64,000 nt of DNA, taken from contig MAAL01000095.1 of assembly GCA_002163245.1 (NCBI GenBank), forward strand, positions 28,211 through 92,210. The letters are read 5' to 3'. Under the pieces are notes generated by a model. The model did no database searches and was not told where the DNA came from. It saw only the letters and a program-made list of their open reading frames with translations. This stretch comes from Gammaproteobacteria bacterium 42_54_T18. Lineage in GTDB: Bacteria > Pseudomonadota > Gammaproteobacteria > Pseudomonadales > Ketobacteraceae. The position numbers and the translations under genes are program-made. Positions 29,736 through 39,923 of the stretch are shown here, piece by piece; the first letter of the stretch is position 1; the number at the start of each line of letters is the position of its first letter.

Positions 29736-31079
29736 ATGAGTAAAAAATACTTTGGTACGGATGGTATTCGTGGGACGGTTGGTCAGGTGCCTATCACGCC
29801 GGAATTTATGTTAAAGCTAGGCTGGGCTGCGGGTAAGGCGTTCTCTGAAAAGGGTGTTACTCGTATGATGATCGGCAAGGATACTCGTATTTCTGGGTAT
29901 ATGTTTGAGTCTGCGCTGGAGGCTGGTTTGGTTGCGGCAGGTGTGGATGTGTTGATGCTTGGTCCGATGCCAACTCCAGCCATCGCATACTTGGCCCGGA
30001 CCTTCCGCTCTTGTGCGGGAATTGTTATCAGTGCATCTCATAACCCATTTCATGATAATGGCATTAAATTCTTTTCTTCTGAAGGCCAAAAGTTAGACGA
30101 TGAGACGGAGATCGCAATTGAGTCGTTGTTGGATCAGCCGATGGATATGGTGTCTTCCGCGAAGTTAGGGAAGACTCGTCGCATTGATGATGCGCGGGGG
30201 CGATATATAGAGTTTTGTAAGGGGACAATCGAGAGGAGTGTAAGCTTTGATTCGCTCAGAATCGTGGTTGATTGTGCGAATGGTGCGACGTATAAAATGG
30301 CGCCGGATGTCTTGTCTGAGCTTGGTGCAAATATCATCCCTATTGGGGTGGAGCCTAATGGCTTAAATATCAATCTGGATTGTGGTTCGACGTCACTGGA
30401 CGCTTTGCGAAGCAAGGTGCTGGAGGCTGGCGCTGATTTGGGTGTTGCATTTGACGGTGATGGTGATCGTTTGATGATGGTAGATCATCTGGGTGAGGTG
30501 GTGGATGGTGATGAGTTAATTTTTATCATTGCGAAAAGCCTTCACGAGCGCGGAGGGTTGCAGGGTGGTGTGGTCGGAACGCTTATGACTAATTACGGCT
30601 TTGAGTTGGCGATGAAGGATCTTGGTGTTGATTTTTGCCGGGCCAATGTGGGTGATCGTTATGTGATGGCGCAACTGAAGGAAAAGGGTTGGGTTGTTGG
30701 TGGCGAGTCTTCGGGGCATATATTGTGCCTGGATAAGACATCGACGGGTGATGGGATTGTGTCGGCGTTACAGGTTTTGTCTGCTTTGGTTCAAAGTGAC
30801 AAAAGCTTATCTGAAATGAAGAAGGGTATGGTCAAATTGCCACAAACGATGATTAATGTGCGTCTACCAGAGAAGCGTGATGTCCTGGGTGAGGGGCGGA
30901 TTAAAGCTGCGATTGTTGATGCTGAATCTGTCTTACAGGGCCGGGGGCGGGTGTTGCTTAGAGCTTCTGGTACAGAGCCGCTGATTCGGGTAATGGTTGA
31001 AGGTGATGACGCTTCAGAGGTCGCGTCGTTAGCTCAAAAGATTGCAGATGTGGTTCAAAATGTAGTTGCACTCCCTTAG
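29736..31079 (+). CDS. glmM: Phosphoglucosamine mutase
   Basis: GlmM converts glucosamine-6-phosphate to glucosamine-1-phosphate for peptidoglycan and lipopolysaccharide. The 447-residue protein has the phosphoserine loop [16 protein letters not shown] (Ser about 101), the metal loop [11 protein letters not shown], the sugar loop GGESSGH and the phosphate loop [15 protein letters not shown]. It starts 15 bases after folP, with GGAG before the ATG. Confidence 0.97.
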   Translation: MSKKYFGTDGIRGTVGQVPITPEFMLKLGWAAGKAFSEKGVTRMMIGKDTRISGYMFESALEAGLVAAGVDVLMLGPMPTPAIAYLARTFRSCAGIVISASHNPFHDNGIKFFSSEGQKLDDETEIAIESLLDQPMDMVSSAKLGKTRRIDDARGRYIEFCKGTIERSVSFDSLRIVVDCANGATYKMAPDVLSELGANIIPIGVEPNGLNINLDCGSTSLDALRSKVLEAGADLGVAFDGDGDRLMMVDHLGEVVDGDELIFIIAKSLHERGGLQGGVVGTLMTNYGFELAMKDLGVDFCRANVGDRYVMAQLKEKGWVVGGESSGHILCLDKTSTGDGIVSALQVLSALVQSDKSLSEMKKGMVKLPQTMINVRLPEKRDVLGEGRIKAAIVDAESVLQGRGRVLLRASGTEPLIRVMVEGDDASEVASLAQKIADVVQNVVALP

Positions 31080-31196
31080 TTTGGTGGGCGGAGTTGTTGA
31101 GTTGGTGTCAATTGCTTTGCTGTGGGGTGTCCGTCCCTTGTATATTGTGGGCTTCTTCGCTACCATTGCCGCCTCGTGATAATTGGGTATAGATGC

Positions 31197-31967
31197 ATGC
31201 GTAAGGCAATGGTTGCAGGAAACTGGAAAATGAATGGCAGTAAAGCCAGTGTGGCGATGCTTGTTGAGGAGTTTGTAGCTCTTCGTAAAGCCGGTGCTGC
31301 TGGTCATCATGGTCGTGTTGATGCGGTTCTGTTTCCAACGGAACTGTTTGTCGATTCTGTGCTTTCAATGTTGCCTCAGGAGTCGGGTGTTACTGTCGGG
31401 GCTCAAAATGCAAGCCACGAAGTGTCAGGTGCGCATACCGGAGAGGTTTCTCCTGTGATGTTGAAAGATGCGGGATGTAGGTATGTGATTTTAGGGCATT
31501 CCGAGCGTCGAGCCTTGTATCAAGAAACAGACTCGGTTGTCGCTGATAAGTTTAAAGCAGCGCAAGCAGCGGGGTTGGTTCCCGTTTTGTGCGTAGGTGA
31601 GTCGCAGCAAGAGCGGGAGAGTGGGCATACAGTGGCTGTTGTTGAGCGACAGTTGTCGGCTGTTGTTGCGCGGTGTGGTATTACTGCGCTATCAAAGTCA
31701 GTTCTTGCTTATGAGCCAGTATGGGCGATTGGCACGGGTTTGACGGCGACGCCAGAGCAGGCGCAAGATATTCATGCATCGATTAGGGCTTGGATAGAAA
31801 GGCAGGATGCTGTTGTGGCGGGTGGGTTGCAGATTCTTTATGGTGGTAGTGTGAAGTCTTCTAATGCGCACGCTCTATTTGCATGTGATGATATTGACGG
31901 TGGTTTGATTGGCGGGGCGTCGCTAGATGCGAAAGAATTTGCGGCGATTTGTAGTGCGGCTGGTTAA
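31197..31967 (+). CDS. tpiA: Triosephosphate isomerase
   Basis: TpiA interconverts dihydroxyacetone phosphate and glyceraldehyde-3-phosphate. I start at ATG 31197 (MRKAMVAGNWKMNGS), matching the family N-terminus and giving 256 residues; a GTG/ATG frame extended to 31122 would add 25 unrelated residues. The catalytic Lys (NWKMN), His (LGHSERR) and Glu (AYEPVWAIGTG) are all present, with the final phosphate loop YGGSVKSSNA and GGLIGGASL. The ribosome site is weak. It lies in the conserved glmM-tpiA-secG order. Confidence 0.96.
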   Translation: MRKAMVAGNWKMNGSKASVAMLVEEFVALRKAGAAGHHGRVDAVLFPTELFVDSVLSMLPQESGVTVGAQNASHEVSGAHTGEVSPVMLKDAGCRYVILGHSERRALYQETDSVVADKFKAAQAAGLVPVLCVGESQQERESGHTVAVVERQLSAVVARCGITALSKSVLAYEPVWAIGTGLTATPEQAQDIHASIRAWIERQDAVVAGGLQILYGGSVKSSNAHALFACDDIDGGLIGGASLDAKEFAAICSAAG

Positions 31968-32072
31968 ATAGCAATATTTATGATTTAAGCTGTGTTGTTG
32001 CAAGGTGAATGTAGTCGGTAAATGTGTGTTATCGGTAAAATTGAAAATTATTGAATAAATTGAGAAATAAAA

Positions 32073-32519
32073 ATGATTGAGACAGTGTTGCTAATTGCGT
32101 TAGTTGTTGTTGCCTTGGGAATGGTGGGGTTGATATTGATTCAGCAGGGCAAAGGTGCTGATGCTGGTGCTTCTTTTGGGTCCGGTGCCTCTCAGACGTT
32201 TTTTGGTAGTTCGGGTTCTGGGAATTTCTTGACTCATTCTACGGCAATTCTAGCAACGATCTTTTTTGTTTTGTGTTTGTCGCTTGCTTATATTGCTCGA
32301 GAGAAAGCGGAGAATTCTGGGCGATTTGATTTTGACTCGCCAGCAGTAGAGGCGGGGAGTGTTGCCCCTGTGCCGGTCGGCGATGTGCCTGTTGTTGATG
32401 TGACAGTATCGGATATACCTGCTTCTGACGTACCTGTTGAGTCTGGTGCTGCAGTTGATGTCGATGTGCCGTCGGTTGATATTATTGAGCCAGCAGAGGC
32501 CCCGGTTTCGGGCGAATAG
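32073..32519 (+). CDS. secG: Preprotein translocase subunit SecG
   Basis: SecG is the small subunit of the SecYEG channel and aids SecA-driven export. The 148-residue protein begins with a transmembrane helix, then the conserved loop LIQQGKGADAGASFGSGASQTFFGSSGSGNFL (recognised by QQGKGADAGASFGSGAS) and a second helix. After about residue 80 the protein continues as a Val/Asp/Pro-rich acidic tail of some 65 residues with imperfect DVPV repeats, longer than in most SecG proteins (about 110 residues). The tail is low-complexity and probably cytoplasmic or periplasmic depending on topology; its role is unknown. Confidence 0.95.
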   Translation: MIETVLLIALVVVALGMVGLILIQQGKGADAGASFGSGASQTFFGSSGSGNFLTHSTAILATIFFVLCLSLAYIAREKAENSGRFDFDSPAVEAGSVAPVPVGDVPVVDVTVSDIPASDVPVESGAAVDVDVPSVDIIEPAEAPVSGE

Positions 32520-32559
32520 TCCGGTTGATGGCTTTTGCCAAATTAAGTCGCTAATTTCC

Positions 32560-32587
32560 TGGACGTTTGTGAAAATTCTGGTAAATT
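32560..32587 (+). promoter_or_regulatory. Candidate sigma-70 promoter for tRNA-Leu
   Basis: TGGACG (32560-32565) and TAAATT (32582-32587) are 16 bases apart and end 11 bases before the tRNA. Confidence 0.5.
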
Positions 32588-32598
32588 AACCGTCCCTT

Positions 32599-32685
32599 GC
32601 CGAAGTGGTGGAATTGGTAGACACGCTACCTTGAGGGGGTAGTGGCCTTACGGTCGTGCCGGTTCAAGTCCGGCTTTCGGTACCA
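32599..32685 (+). tRNA. tRNA-Leu (anticodon GAG)
   Basis: This 87-base class II tRNA has a long variable arm and an encoded CCA. The acceptor stem pairs GCCGAAG with TTTCGGT (G1-U72 as in the E. coli GAG isoacceptor). The anticodon stem CTACC/GGTAG holds the loop TTGAGGG, giving anticodon GAG for CUC and CUU codons. The T-loop GGTTCAAGTCC is standard. It lies downstream of secG, as in E. coli and relatives. Confidence 0.95.
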
Positions 32686-32695
32686 AGTTTTTAAG

Positions 32696-32754
32696 AAAAC
32701 CAGGTTGCACTTATTTAGGCTAGGTTAAGCTAATAAGGGTGATCTGGTTTTTTT
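32696..32754 (+). terminator. Terminator after tRNA-Leu
   Basis: An outer 8-bp stem (32696-32703 with 32744-32751) encloses an inner stem (CACTTATT with AATAAGGGTG) and is followed by a T run. Confidence 0.7.
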
Positions 32755-32828
32755 ATGTATTTTATTTGAGGTTTGATGTTCTTCTTCTGATCGTATTCAA
32801 GATAGATGCTCTAGTTTGAAGGAAGGTG

Positions 32829-32857
32829 TTGACACCGTTGATGAATTTGCATATATT
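32829..32857 (+). promoter_or_regulatory. Strong sigma-70 promoter for initiator tRNA
   Basis: TTGACA (32829-32834), 17 bases, then TATATT (32852-32857): a near-consensus promoter ending 13 bases before the tRNA, with a GC-rich discriminator. Confidence 0.85.
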
Positions 32858-32870
32858 GCACGCCTGCTGA

Positions 32871-32947
<77 letters not shown>

Positions 32948-32960
32948 CATTTTAATAAAT

Positions 32961-32983
32961 AGCCCCTCTTTAGGGGCTTTTTA
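32961..32983 (+). terminator. Terminator after initiator tRNA
   Basis: A 7-bp GC-rich stem (32961-32967 with 32972-32978) with a four-base loop and a following run of T. Confidence 0.85.
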
Positions 32984-33019
32984 TTGGCACAAGATTTTGA
33001 TTGGATAAGTTGTCAAAAA

Positions 33020-33046
33020 TTGTCTGCTCTATTCGTGTGCTATACT
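33020..33046 (+). promoter_or_regulatory. Candidate promoter for the rimP-nusA-infB operon
   Basis: TTGTCT (33020-33025) and TATACT (33041-33046) are 15 bases apart; the -10 is good, the spacing short. It lies between the tRNA terminator and rimP. Confidence 0.45.
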
Positions 33047-33137
33047 GGCGAAAGTTTAAATACCAGAATTCAGTAAGTGGGCCTAGTGCCCATTTTTTGT
33101 TTCTGGGGCTTTGGTCGTTCTTATTTTTGGGTGGTAA

Positions 33138-33599
33138 ATGTCTTCTAATTCACGAATTGATGCGCTGTTTGCAATGTTTGAGCCTGCAGTGATTGCTGCG
33201 GATATGCAGTTGTGGGGTGTCGAGTATTTGCCACAAGGTAAGCATAGTATTTTGCGGGTGTTTATTGATTCCGAAAATGGCGTGACGGTTGATGATTGTG
33301 TTGCCGTAAGCCACCAGGTAAGTGGGATTCTTGATGTTGAAGATCCAGTTAGCGGTGAATACCATTTGGAAGTGTCATCACCTGGCGCTGATCGGCCAAT
33401 GTTTAATGCTGCTCAGTTTGTAACGTATATAAGCGAAGAATTTAAGTTGAAGTTGAAAATGGCAGTGCAAGGGCGACGTAAGTTTGTTGGCCGTTTGTTG
33501 TCAGTAAAAGAAGAAATATTAACGTTTGCAGTTGATGATATCGAAATGGATATCACCATGGCTCAAATTGATCGAGCTAATTTGGTTCCAAAATTTTAA
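33138..33599 (+). CDS. rimP: Ribosome maturation factor RimP
   Basis: RimP is needed for maturation of the 30S subunit. The 153-residue protein shows the two-domain family pattern: GVEYLPQGKHSILRVFIDSE (recognised by LRVFIDSENGVTVDDC), VSHQVSGILDVEDP, then YHLEVSSPGADRPMF, and a C-terminal SH3-like barrel (VQGRRKFVGRLLSV). It is the first gene of the conserved rimP-nusA-infB-rbfA-truB-rpsO-pnp cluster. Confidence 0.96.
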   Translation: MSSNSRIDALFAMFEPAVIAADMQLWGVEYLPQGKHSILRVFIDSENGVTVDDCVAVSHQVSGILDVEDPVSGEYHLEVSSPGADRPMFNAAQFVTYISEEFKLKLKMAVQGRRKFVGRLLSVKEEILTFAVDDIEMDITMAQIDRANLVPKF

Positions 33600-33662
33600 T
33601 TGGGTGATCCTCTCTTGTGGGGGGTTAGACGAAGCGAAAGGTAGTCTCAGGGCGAGGGTGCG

Positions 33663-35156
33663 ATGAGTAAAGAAATTCTACTGGTAGTTGATACTGTTTC
33701 TAATGAAAAGGGTGTTGATAAAGACGTCATTTTCAGTGCGGTTGAACAAGCGTTGGCAACAGCGACAAGAAAGCGTTATGCGCACGAAGATGCGGATATT
33801 CGGGTTGCTATTAATCGTAAAGATGGCACTCATGAAACGTTTCGTCGACGAACGGTAGTTCTTGATGAGGATTTTGAATTTCCGGGTCAGCACCTAACAG
33901 TAGAAGAAGGTCAGGAAATTGACCCTAAGTCTGAACTGGGTGATGTGCATGAAGAGATTGTGGATTCTATCGGATTTGGTCGGATTGCGGCTCAGATTGC
34001 AAAACAAGTTATTGTCCAGAAAGTTCGTGAAGCTGAGCGGCTTAAGGTCATCGAAGCCTATGAAGACCGTATGGGTGAGCTGTTAAGTGGAACTGTTAAG
34101 AAAGTTACTCGTGATAGTATAATTTTGGATTTGGGCGGCAATGCTGAAGCGCTTATTGGCCGAGAAGAAATGATACCTCGCGAAAATGTTCGTATGGGTG
34201 ATCGTATTCGCGGTGTGTTGTTTGATGTGAATCGTGAGAATCGTGGCCCGCAGTTGTATGTTAGTCGAGCCCGTTCAGAAATGTTGGTAGAGCTATTTAA
34301 GATTGAAGTACCAGAAATTGGTGAAGATCTTATCAATATAATGGGTGCTGCCCGAGATCCTGGCTCAAGAGCCAAGATTGCTGTAAAAACATTTGATCAG
34401 CGAATTGATCCTGTTGGGGCTTGCGTTGGTATGCGTGGAGCGCGTGTACAAGCGGTTTCTACCGAATTAGGTAATGAGCGTATTGATATCGTGTTGTGGG
34501 ATGATAATCCACCGCAATTTGTTATCAATGCAATGTCACCTGCAGAGGTGGCTTCCATTGTTGTGGATGAAGATTCTCACTCGATGGATATTGCAGTAGA
34601 AGAGGATCAATTGGCACAAGCGATTGGTCGAAGCGGTCAGAATATTCGTCTAGCCAGTGAGTTGTCTGGGTGGAATTTGAATGTAATGACTGTGACAGAA
34701 GCAGAAGAAAAGTTAGATCAGGAAGCGGGTGGTTTTGTTGATACCTTTATTGAAGACTTAGGTGTTGATGAAGACTTAGCTTTGTTGCTGGTTGAAGAAG
34801 GATTTACGTCCTTAGAAGAAGTAGCATATGTGCCGTTAGAAGAAATGATGGCAATCGATGCTTTTGATGAAGAGATCGTTGAAGAGTTGCGTAAAAGGGC
34901 AAAAGACGCGTTGTTAACTAAGGCGTTGGTGTCTGAAGAGCAAGCTGAAGGTGGAAAGACGCCTGCAGATGATTTGCTGCAAATGGATGGTATGGACCGA
35001 GATCTAGCATATGCTCTGGCAAAAGAGGATGTTGTGACGATGGAAGACCTTGCTGAGCAAGCGGTAGATGATATTGTTTCTATTGAAGGGCTTGATGAAG
35101 AGAAAGCCGCGCAACTTATTATGACAGCCCGTGCACCTTGGTTTGAAAATGAGTAA
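33663..35156 (+). CDS. nusA: Transcription termination/antitermination protein NusA
   Basis: NusA binds RNA polymerase and controls pausing, termination and rRNA antitermination. The 497-residue protein has an N-terminal polymerase-binding domain, an S1 domain (about residues 135-200), two KH domains (with VGMRGARVQ and IGRSGQNIR) and two C-terminal acidic repeats (both containing helix-hairpin-like text such as [20 protein letters not shown] and [16 protein letters not shown]), as in E. coli. The gene start is ATG with GAGGG upstream. Confidence 0.97.
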   Translation: MSKEILLVVDTVSNEKGVDKDVIFSAVEQALATATRKRYAHEDADIRVAINRKDGTHETFRRRTVVLDEDFEFPGQHLTVEEGQEIDPKSELGDVHEEIVDSIGFGRIAAQIAKQVIVQKVREAERLKVIEAYEDRMGELLSGTVKKVTRDSIILDLGGNAEALIGREEMIPRENVRMGDRIRGVLFDVNRENRGPQLYVSRARSEMLVELFKIEVPEIGEDLINIMGAARDPGSRAKIAVKTFDQRIDPVGACVGMRGARVQAVSTELGNERIDIVLWDDNPPQFVINAMSPAEVASIVVDEDSHSMDIAVEEDQLAQAIGRSGQNIRLASELSGWNLNVMTVTEAEEKLDQEAGGFVDTFIEDLGVDEDLALLLVEEGFTSLEEVAYVPLEEMMAIDAFDEEIVEELRKRAKDALLTKALVSEEQAEGGKTPADDLLQMDGMDRDLAYALAKEDVVTMEDLAEQAVDDIVSIEGLDEEKAAQLIMTARAPWFENE

Positions 35157-35255
35157 TGCTGAAGTGCTGGCATAGATGTCAGCGCTAGAAGGGTTACGTA
35201 ACATGTAAAGTAAAACCAAATAAAACGCACAATGACCGGAGTGAGAGACGCTGAT

Positions 35256-37913
35256 ATGGCAGAGGTGACTGTAGCCCAGCTTGCAGAAGTAGTGGGTATA
35301 CCCGTTGAAAAATTGCTACAGCAGATGAAAGATGCTGGGCTTGGCCATGGTAATGCTGGCCAGCAAGTAAGCGATGAAGAAAAGCAGACATTGCTTGCGC
35401 ATTTAAAGCAATCTCATGGTGCCGGTGATGCTGAACCTAAAAAGATCACGTTGCGACGCAAGAGTGTTAGCACGCTTAAAGTCAGTGGTACGCAAGGCAG
35501 AAGCAAAACGGTTAACGTAGAAGTTCGTAAAAAGCGAACCTATGTTAAGCGTAGTGTTGTTGATCTTGAGGCTCAGGCGGAAGCCGATGCGGTAGCTCTT
35601 AAAGAATCAGAGCTAAAGGCTAAAGCGGAAGCGGAAGAGGTGGCACGAGTAGCTGCCAAGCGTAAAGCTGATGCGGTTGCTGCAGAAGAAGATGTGGCAA
35701 AAGTAGCAAAAGATCAAGGCAGCAAAAAAACGAGTACGCCTAAAGCCCAGCCAAGTAAAAGCAAGGGTGAGCTGGCGGCTGATCGTAAAGCAAAGGAAGA
35801 AAAGGCTGCTCAGTCTGCTGCTGTGAAAAAAGAAGCGGATCGTTTGCGTGATGAATCTACAAAAAAAGCGGAAGAAGAGCTAGCTAAGAAAACTCAAGAG
35901 GAGGCTGCTCGTATTGCGGCTGAATTGGCTTCTCGAAAAGACGTGAAGAAAAAAGAAGAAGTATTGGATGAAGAGAAGGATGCAATTGTTAAAGCAGCCT
36001 TTGAGGATGGTTTAGCGCGAGAAGCTAGGCGCACTAAGCGAGGTCCTAAGCGAGGCGCTCGTAAGAGGCAGCCTACACTATCTCAGGCCCCTCGAGAGTT
36101 AAAGTCTAAGAGTGCTGGAGATCATGGCTTTAAGAGCCCAACGGGGCCTATCGTTCATGAAGTAATTGTTCCAGAAAACATTACGGTTGCAGACTTGGCG
36201 CAGCGTATGTCCATAAAAGGTGGTGATGTTGTTAAATCGCTATTTAAGATGGGCGTTATGGCAACTATGAATCAGTCAATTGAGCAAGATGTTGCGGTTC
36301 TGGTTGTTGAAGAAATGGGTCATACCTACAAGTTGCAAAGTGACACTGTTTTAGAAGATAACTTGGTTGAAACGCTGGAAGCGGCGAGTAATGACTGTGC
36401 AGCAGGGTCTCGTGCTCCTGTAGTGACTATTATGGGTCACGTTGATCACGGTAAAACGTCCCTACTAGATTGTATTCGTCGTTCTAAAGTTACTGAAGGA
36501 GAAGCTGGAGGTATTACACAGCATATTGGTGCTTACCATGTTGAAACTGGGCATGGCATGATTACCTTCCTTGATACTCCTGGGCACGCGGCGTTTACTG
36601 CAATGCGAGCTCGTGGTGCTAGCAGTACTGATATCGTGATTTTGGTTGTTGCTGCTGATGATGGCATGATGCCTCAGACCGCTGAAGCCATTGATCATGC
36701 CCGTGCAGCGGGTGTCCCCATCATTGTTGCTGTTAACAAGATGGATAAAGAGGACGCGGATCCGGACAAAGTTAAAAACGACTTGTCAACCAAAGAGGTT
36801 ATCCCTGAAGAGTGGGGTGGCGATATACAGTTTATCCCTGTTTCCGCAATTACGGGTATGGGTATCGATGCGTTGTTAGACGCAATCTTATTGCAATCTG
36901 AAATGCTTGAACTTAATGCGGTATTGTCAGGGCCTGCTAAAGGGGTGGTTATTGAATCCCGTGTAGATAAAGGTCGTGGTGTTGTTGCGAGCTTGTTGGT
37001 GCAGGCTGGTGTGTTAAGTACTGGCGATATGGTGTTGGCGGGAGAGTTCTTCGGTCGTGTTCGTGCCATGTCTGATGAGAACGGTATTCTGATAGAGAGT
37101 GCTGGGCCGTCCATTCCTGTAGAGATTTTAGGTCTAGCGGGTGCACCTGAAGCCGGCGAAGACTTCATGATTGTGCCAAACGAGCGTAAGGCTAAAGAAG
37201 TTGCAGAATTTAGACATGCCAGAACAAGAGCGTCACGTTTAGCGCGCCAACAGGCAGCTAAGCTTGATAGTATCTTTGATACCATGGGCGCAGGCGAAGT
37301 TTCTACAGTTAATATTGTATTGAAAACGGATGTTAGGGGTTCACTGGAGGCGCTGGCGGCTTCGTTGAATGATCTGGCCACTGATGAAGTGAAGGTTGCG
37401 ATAGTGTCATCGGGTGTTGGTGGTATTAACGAGTCTGATGTTAATTTGGCATTAACCTCTGGTGCTGCGATTATCGGCTTTAACGTGAGAGCTGATGGTT
37501 CTGCGCGTAAGTTGTGCCAGGAAGAAGGTATTGAACTACGTTATTACAGCGTAATCTACGACATTATTGACGATATCAAGCAGGCGATGTCTGGTCTGTT
37601 GTCTCCTGAGATGAGAGAAGAGATTTTGGGTGTTGCTGATGTTCGTGATGTATTCCGCTCTTCCAAGTTTGGGGCGGTAGCGGGTTGTCGTGTTGTTGAA
37701 GGGACCATTTATCGCAATAAGCCTATTCGTGTGCTTCGAGATGATATTGTTATCTATGAAGGTGAGCTTGAATCGTTGCGCCGATTCAAAGACGATGTGC
37801 CTGAAGTGGCTAATGGTGTTGAGTGTGGTATCGCCGTGAAGAGCTATAACGATGTTAAAGCGGGCGATAAAATCGAGGTGTTTAGCGTCACTGAGATTGC
37901 ACGTACAATTTAA
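35256..37913 (+). CDS. infB: Translation initiation factor IF-2
   Basis: IF-2 is the GTPase that brings fMet-tRNA to the 30S subunit and promotes subunit joining. I start at ATG 35256, giving [14 protein letters not shown] and 885 residues; an ATG at 35232 is in frame but adds eight residues not seen in relatives. After a small N-terminal domain comes a long Lys/Ala/Glu-rich linker (about 60-290), then the G domain with [18 protein letters not shown] and NKMD motifs, and domains II, III and IV. The linker is typical for gammaproteobacterial IF-2. Confidence 0.97.
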   Translation: MAEVTVAQLAEVVGIPVEKLLQQMKDAGLGHGNAGQQVSDEEKQTLLAHLKQSHGAGDAEPKKITLRRKSVSTLKVSGTQGRSKTVNVEVRKKRTYVKRSVVDLEAQAEADAVALKESELKAKAEAEEVARVAAKRKADAVAAEEDVAKVAKDQGSKKTSTPKAQPSKSKGELAADRKAKEEKAAQSAAVKKEADRLRDESTKKAEEELAKKTQEEAARIAAELASRKDVKKKEEVLDEEKDAIVKAAFEDGLAREARRTKRGPKRGARKRQPTLSQAPRELKSKSAGDHGFKSPTGPIVHEVIVPENITVADLAQRMSIKGGDVVKSLFKMGVMATMNQSIEQDVAVLVVEEMGHTYKLQSDTVLEDNLVETLEAASNDCAAGSRAPVVTIMGHVDHGKTSLLDCIRRSKVTEGEAGGITQHIGAYHVETGHGMITFLDTPGHAAFTAMRARGASSTDIVILVVAADDGMMPQTAEAIDHARAAGVPIIVAVNKMDKEDADPDKVKNDLSTKEVIPEEWGGDIQFIPVSAITGMGIDALLDAILLQSEMLELNAVLSGPAKGVVIESRVDKGRGVVASLLVQAGVLSTGDMVLAGEFFGRVRAMSDENGILIESAGPSIPVEILGLAGAPEAGEDFMIVPNERKAKEVAEFRHARTRASRLARQQAAKLDSIFDTMGAGEVSTVNIVLKTDVRGSLEALAASLNDLATDEVKVAIVSSGVGGINESDVNLALTSGAAIIGFNVRADGSARKLCQEEGIELRYYSVIYDIIDDIKQAMSGLLSPEMREEILGVADVRDVFRSSKFGAVAGCRVVEGTIYRNKPIRVLRDDIVIYEGELESLRRFKDDVPEVANGVECGIAVKSYNDVKAGDKIEVFSVTEIARTI

Positions 37914-37959
37914 TTGCGGCAATAGAATATCTAACGATAGATAATGAGGGTGGAACGTA

Positions 37960-38400
37960 TTGCGTCATAGTCCAAGAGGGTATAAACGTACAGATCGAAT
38001 TGCAGATCAAATGCAGCGCGATCTGGCGGTACTTGTTCAACAAGAGCTAAAAGACCCTCGTTTGGGTATGGTGACGATTTCTGGTGTTAAAGTGAGTCGT
38101 GACCTAGCTTTTGCGGATGTCTACGTTACCTTTATGGGTATCGATGAAGTTGAGGAAAATATTAAGCAGGGGTTAGACGTATTAACTCATGCGGCGGGTT
38201 TTCTTCGATCTTCATTGGCGAAGGATCTTAAGTTGCGGGTTATTCCTAACCTGCGATTTCATTATGATAGAACCGTTGTTGATGGCCCCAAAATGAGCGC
38301 ATTGATTAGTCGTGCGCGTTCAGAAGATAGGGCATTGGCAGGGCGCAGTGGTTCGGATGATGTGAGTTCCGATCAAAATACTGGTGAGGCGGGCGAATAA
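37960..38400 (+). CDS. rbfA: 30S ribosome-binding factor RbfA
   Basis: RbfA is a cold-shock-linked factor for 16S rRNA 5' processing. The 146-residue protein has the KH-like family text RTDRIADQMQRDLAVLVQQE, DPRLGMVTISGVKVSRDLAFADVYVTF and LRFHYDRTV (recognised by DPRLGMVTISGVKVSRDL). The start is a TTG at 37960 with GAGGG about nine bases upstream. The acidic C-terminal tail is longer than in E. coli. The truB start lies two bases after the stop. Confidence 0.95.
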   Translation: MRHSPRGYKRTDRIADQMQRDLAVLVQQELKDPRLGMVTISGVKVSRDLAFADVYVTFMGIDEVEENIKQGLDVLTHAAGFLRSSLAKDLKLRVIPNLRFHYDRTVVDGPKMSALISRARSEDRALAGRSGSDDVSSDQNTGEAGE

Positions 38401-38401
38401 A

Positions 38402-39325
38402 TTGGGTCGTCGAGGTAGTAAGAGGGGGCGTGATGTTAACGGTATTCTTGTCCTTAACAAGCCGCTAAATATTACGTCAAATGCAGCACTACAACGTGTT
38501 AAACGTATGTTCGGGGCGGCAAAAGCTGGTCATACGGGCAGTTTGGACCCTCTTGCGACAGGTGTATTGCCCCTGTGTTTTGGTGAGGCGACGAAGTTTT
38601 CTCAGATATTGCTGGATTCAGATAAAAAATACTTGGTGACTGGAAAGCTGGGTGTGCAGACCGCTAGTGGTGATACCGACGGAGATATTGTTAAGGAATC
38701 TTCGTTTGACCATGTGACTGAGCAAGCTATCGTTGATGTTATCTCTCAGTTTACGGGGGAGATAGAGCAAGTCCCATCTATGTATTCAGCATTGAAACAT
38801 GAAGGGCAGCCTTTATACAAGCTTGCGCGTCAAGGTATAGAAGTTGAAAGAAAAGCACGCAAAATTACCATTTTTGCGCTAGAATTGCTTTCGTTTGAAG
38901 GTGATGAGTTTTCTTTGAATGTACATTGCAGTAAAGGCACCTATATTCGTAATTTAGTTGAAGATATGGGAGCAGCAATGGACACTTGTGCTCACGTTGT
39001 AAAGCTTCATCGTACCGATGCAGGTCCTTATACGTCGGATGCTATGGTGACTTTTGAACAGCTTGACGCTGCGCTTGAAAAAGGCGGGCATCAAGAGATA
39101 GATACTTTATTATTGTCAGTTGGCTCCTCGGTAGCTGGCTGGCCAGAGGTGGAGTTGACGGATAATGCTGCTTATTATTTGAAGCAAGGGCAACCCGTTC
39201 AGGTACCACAGTCCCCGGTAGAGGGGATGGTTAAGCTGTCGTTAGAAGATGGCACATTTTTGGGTGTTGGGGAGATACTGGACGATGGGAAGGTCGCTCC
39301 TCGACGCTTATTAAAGACCTCGTAA
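38402..39325 (+). CDS. truB: tRNA pseudouridine(55) synthase TruB
   Basis: TruB makes pseudouridine 55 in the T-loop of tRNAs. I choose the TTG at 38402, one base after the rbfA stop, giving MGRRGSKRGRDVNGILVLNKP and 307 residues; a GTG at 38384 is possible but lies inside rbfA. The catalytic motif is AGHTGSLDPLATGVLP (Asp about 48), followed by GEATKFSQ and the later YTSKGTYIR-like CSKGTYIRNLVEDMG. A C-terminal PUA-like segment is present. It is probably translationally coupled to rbfA. Confidence 0.95.
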   Translation: MGRRGSKRGRDVNGILVLNKPLNITSNAALQRVKRMFGAAKAGHTGSLDPLATGVLPLCFGEATKFSQILLDSDKKYLVTGKLGVQTASGDTDGDIVKESSFDHVTEQAIVDVISQFTGEIEQVPSMYSALKHEGQPLYKLARQGIEVERKARKITIFALELLSFEGDEFSLNVHCSKGTYIRNLVEDMGAAMDTCAHVVKLHRTDAGPYTSDAMVTFEQLDAALEKGGHQEIDTLLLSVGSSVAGWPEVELTDNAAYYLKQGQPVQVPQSPVEGMVKLSLEDGTFLGVGEILDDGKVAPRRLLKTS

Positions 39326-39402
39326 TCGAGGAAATTAGGGGGACGCACTGTAAATATGCGCGGTGTGTTTCTAGATGTTGATGCATATTTGGAGAATGTT
39401 AC

Positions 39403-39672
39403 ATGTCATTATCTGCTGAAGTAAAAGCAAAAATCGTTGCTGATAACCAACAATCTGAAGGGGACACGGGTTCTCCTGAAGTTCAGGTTGCTCTTTTAAC
39501 TGCGCAAATTAACTATTTGCAAGGTCACTTCAAAGAGCATATCCATGATCACCACTCACGTCGTGGTTTGATTCGTATGGTTAATCAGCGTCGTAAGCTT
39601 CTTGATTACTTAAAGCGTAAAAAAGCTGCTCGTTATGCAGCGCTTATCGCTAAGCTTGGTCTCCGTCGATAG
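39403..39672 (+). CDS. rpsO: 30S ribosomal protein S15
   Basis: S15 binds the central domain of 16S rRNA early in 30S assembly. The 89-residue protein is the standard length, with [40 protein letters not shown] (recognised by [19 protein letters not shown]) and the basic C-terminus [10 protein letters not shown]. It has its own terminator and stands between truB and pnp. In E. coli the leader is autoregulated by S15; I did not identify the pseudoknot here. Confidence 0.97.
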   Translation: MSLSAEVKAKIVADNQQSEGDTGSPEVQVALLTAQINYLQGHFKEHIHDHHSRRGLIRMVNQRRKLLDYLKRKKAARYAALIAKLGLRR

Positions 39673-39754
39673 GATATCTTGTTGAATCAAGTAAAGCAGC
39701 TTATTAATAATACTTGGCTTCATGCACAGGGGTTGTTGAAGGCTGCTTAAAAAG

Positions 39755-39791
39755 AACGCGGCATCTGTTTTGACAGGTGTCGCGTTTTTTT
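39755..39791 (+). terminator. rpsO terminator
   Basis: A 14-bp stem (39755-39768 with 39773-39786, two G-U pairs) with a TTTG loop and a following T run. Confidence 0.9.
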
Positions 39792-39923
39792 GTTGTAGCT
39801 GTTTTGTTGTTGTAAAGATGTAGAACACGCTGGAAAGAACTGAGATACGATAAAAATGAATGCTTATGTGTGGGCTGAAATAGTTTGCTCACCATGGCCG
39901 TTGGAAAATGATGGAAGGTAACT

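Noticed and set aside
33001..33192. 63-residue frame before rimP
   Set aside because: It overlaps the likely operon promoter and the rimP start, with no ribosome site or conserved text.
34718..35230. 170-residue minus-strand frame rich in Ser
   Set aside because: It is antisense to the acidic repeats of NusA; the Ser/Lys bias mirrors that of Glu/Asp codons.
36695..37381. 228-residue minus-strand frame inside infB
   Set aside because: It lies opposite conserved IF-2 domains and has no domain text; codon composition follows the sense gene.
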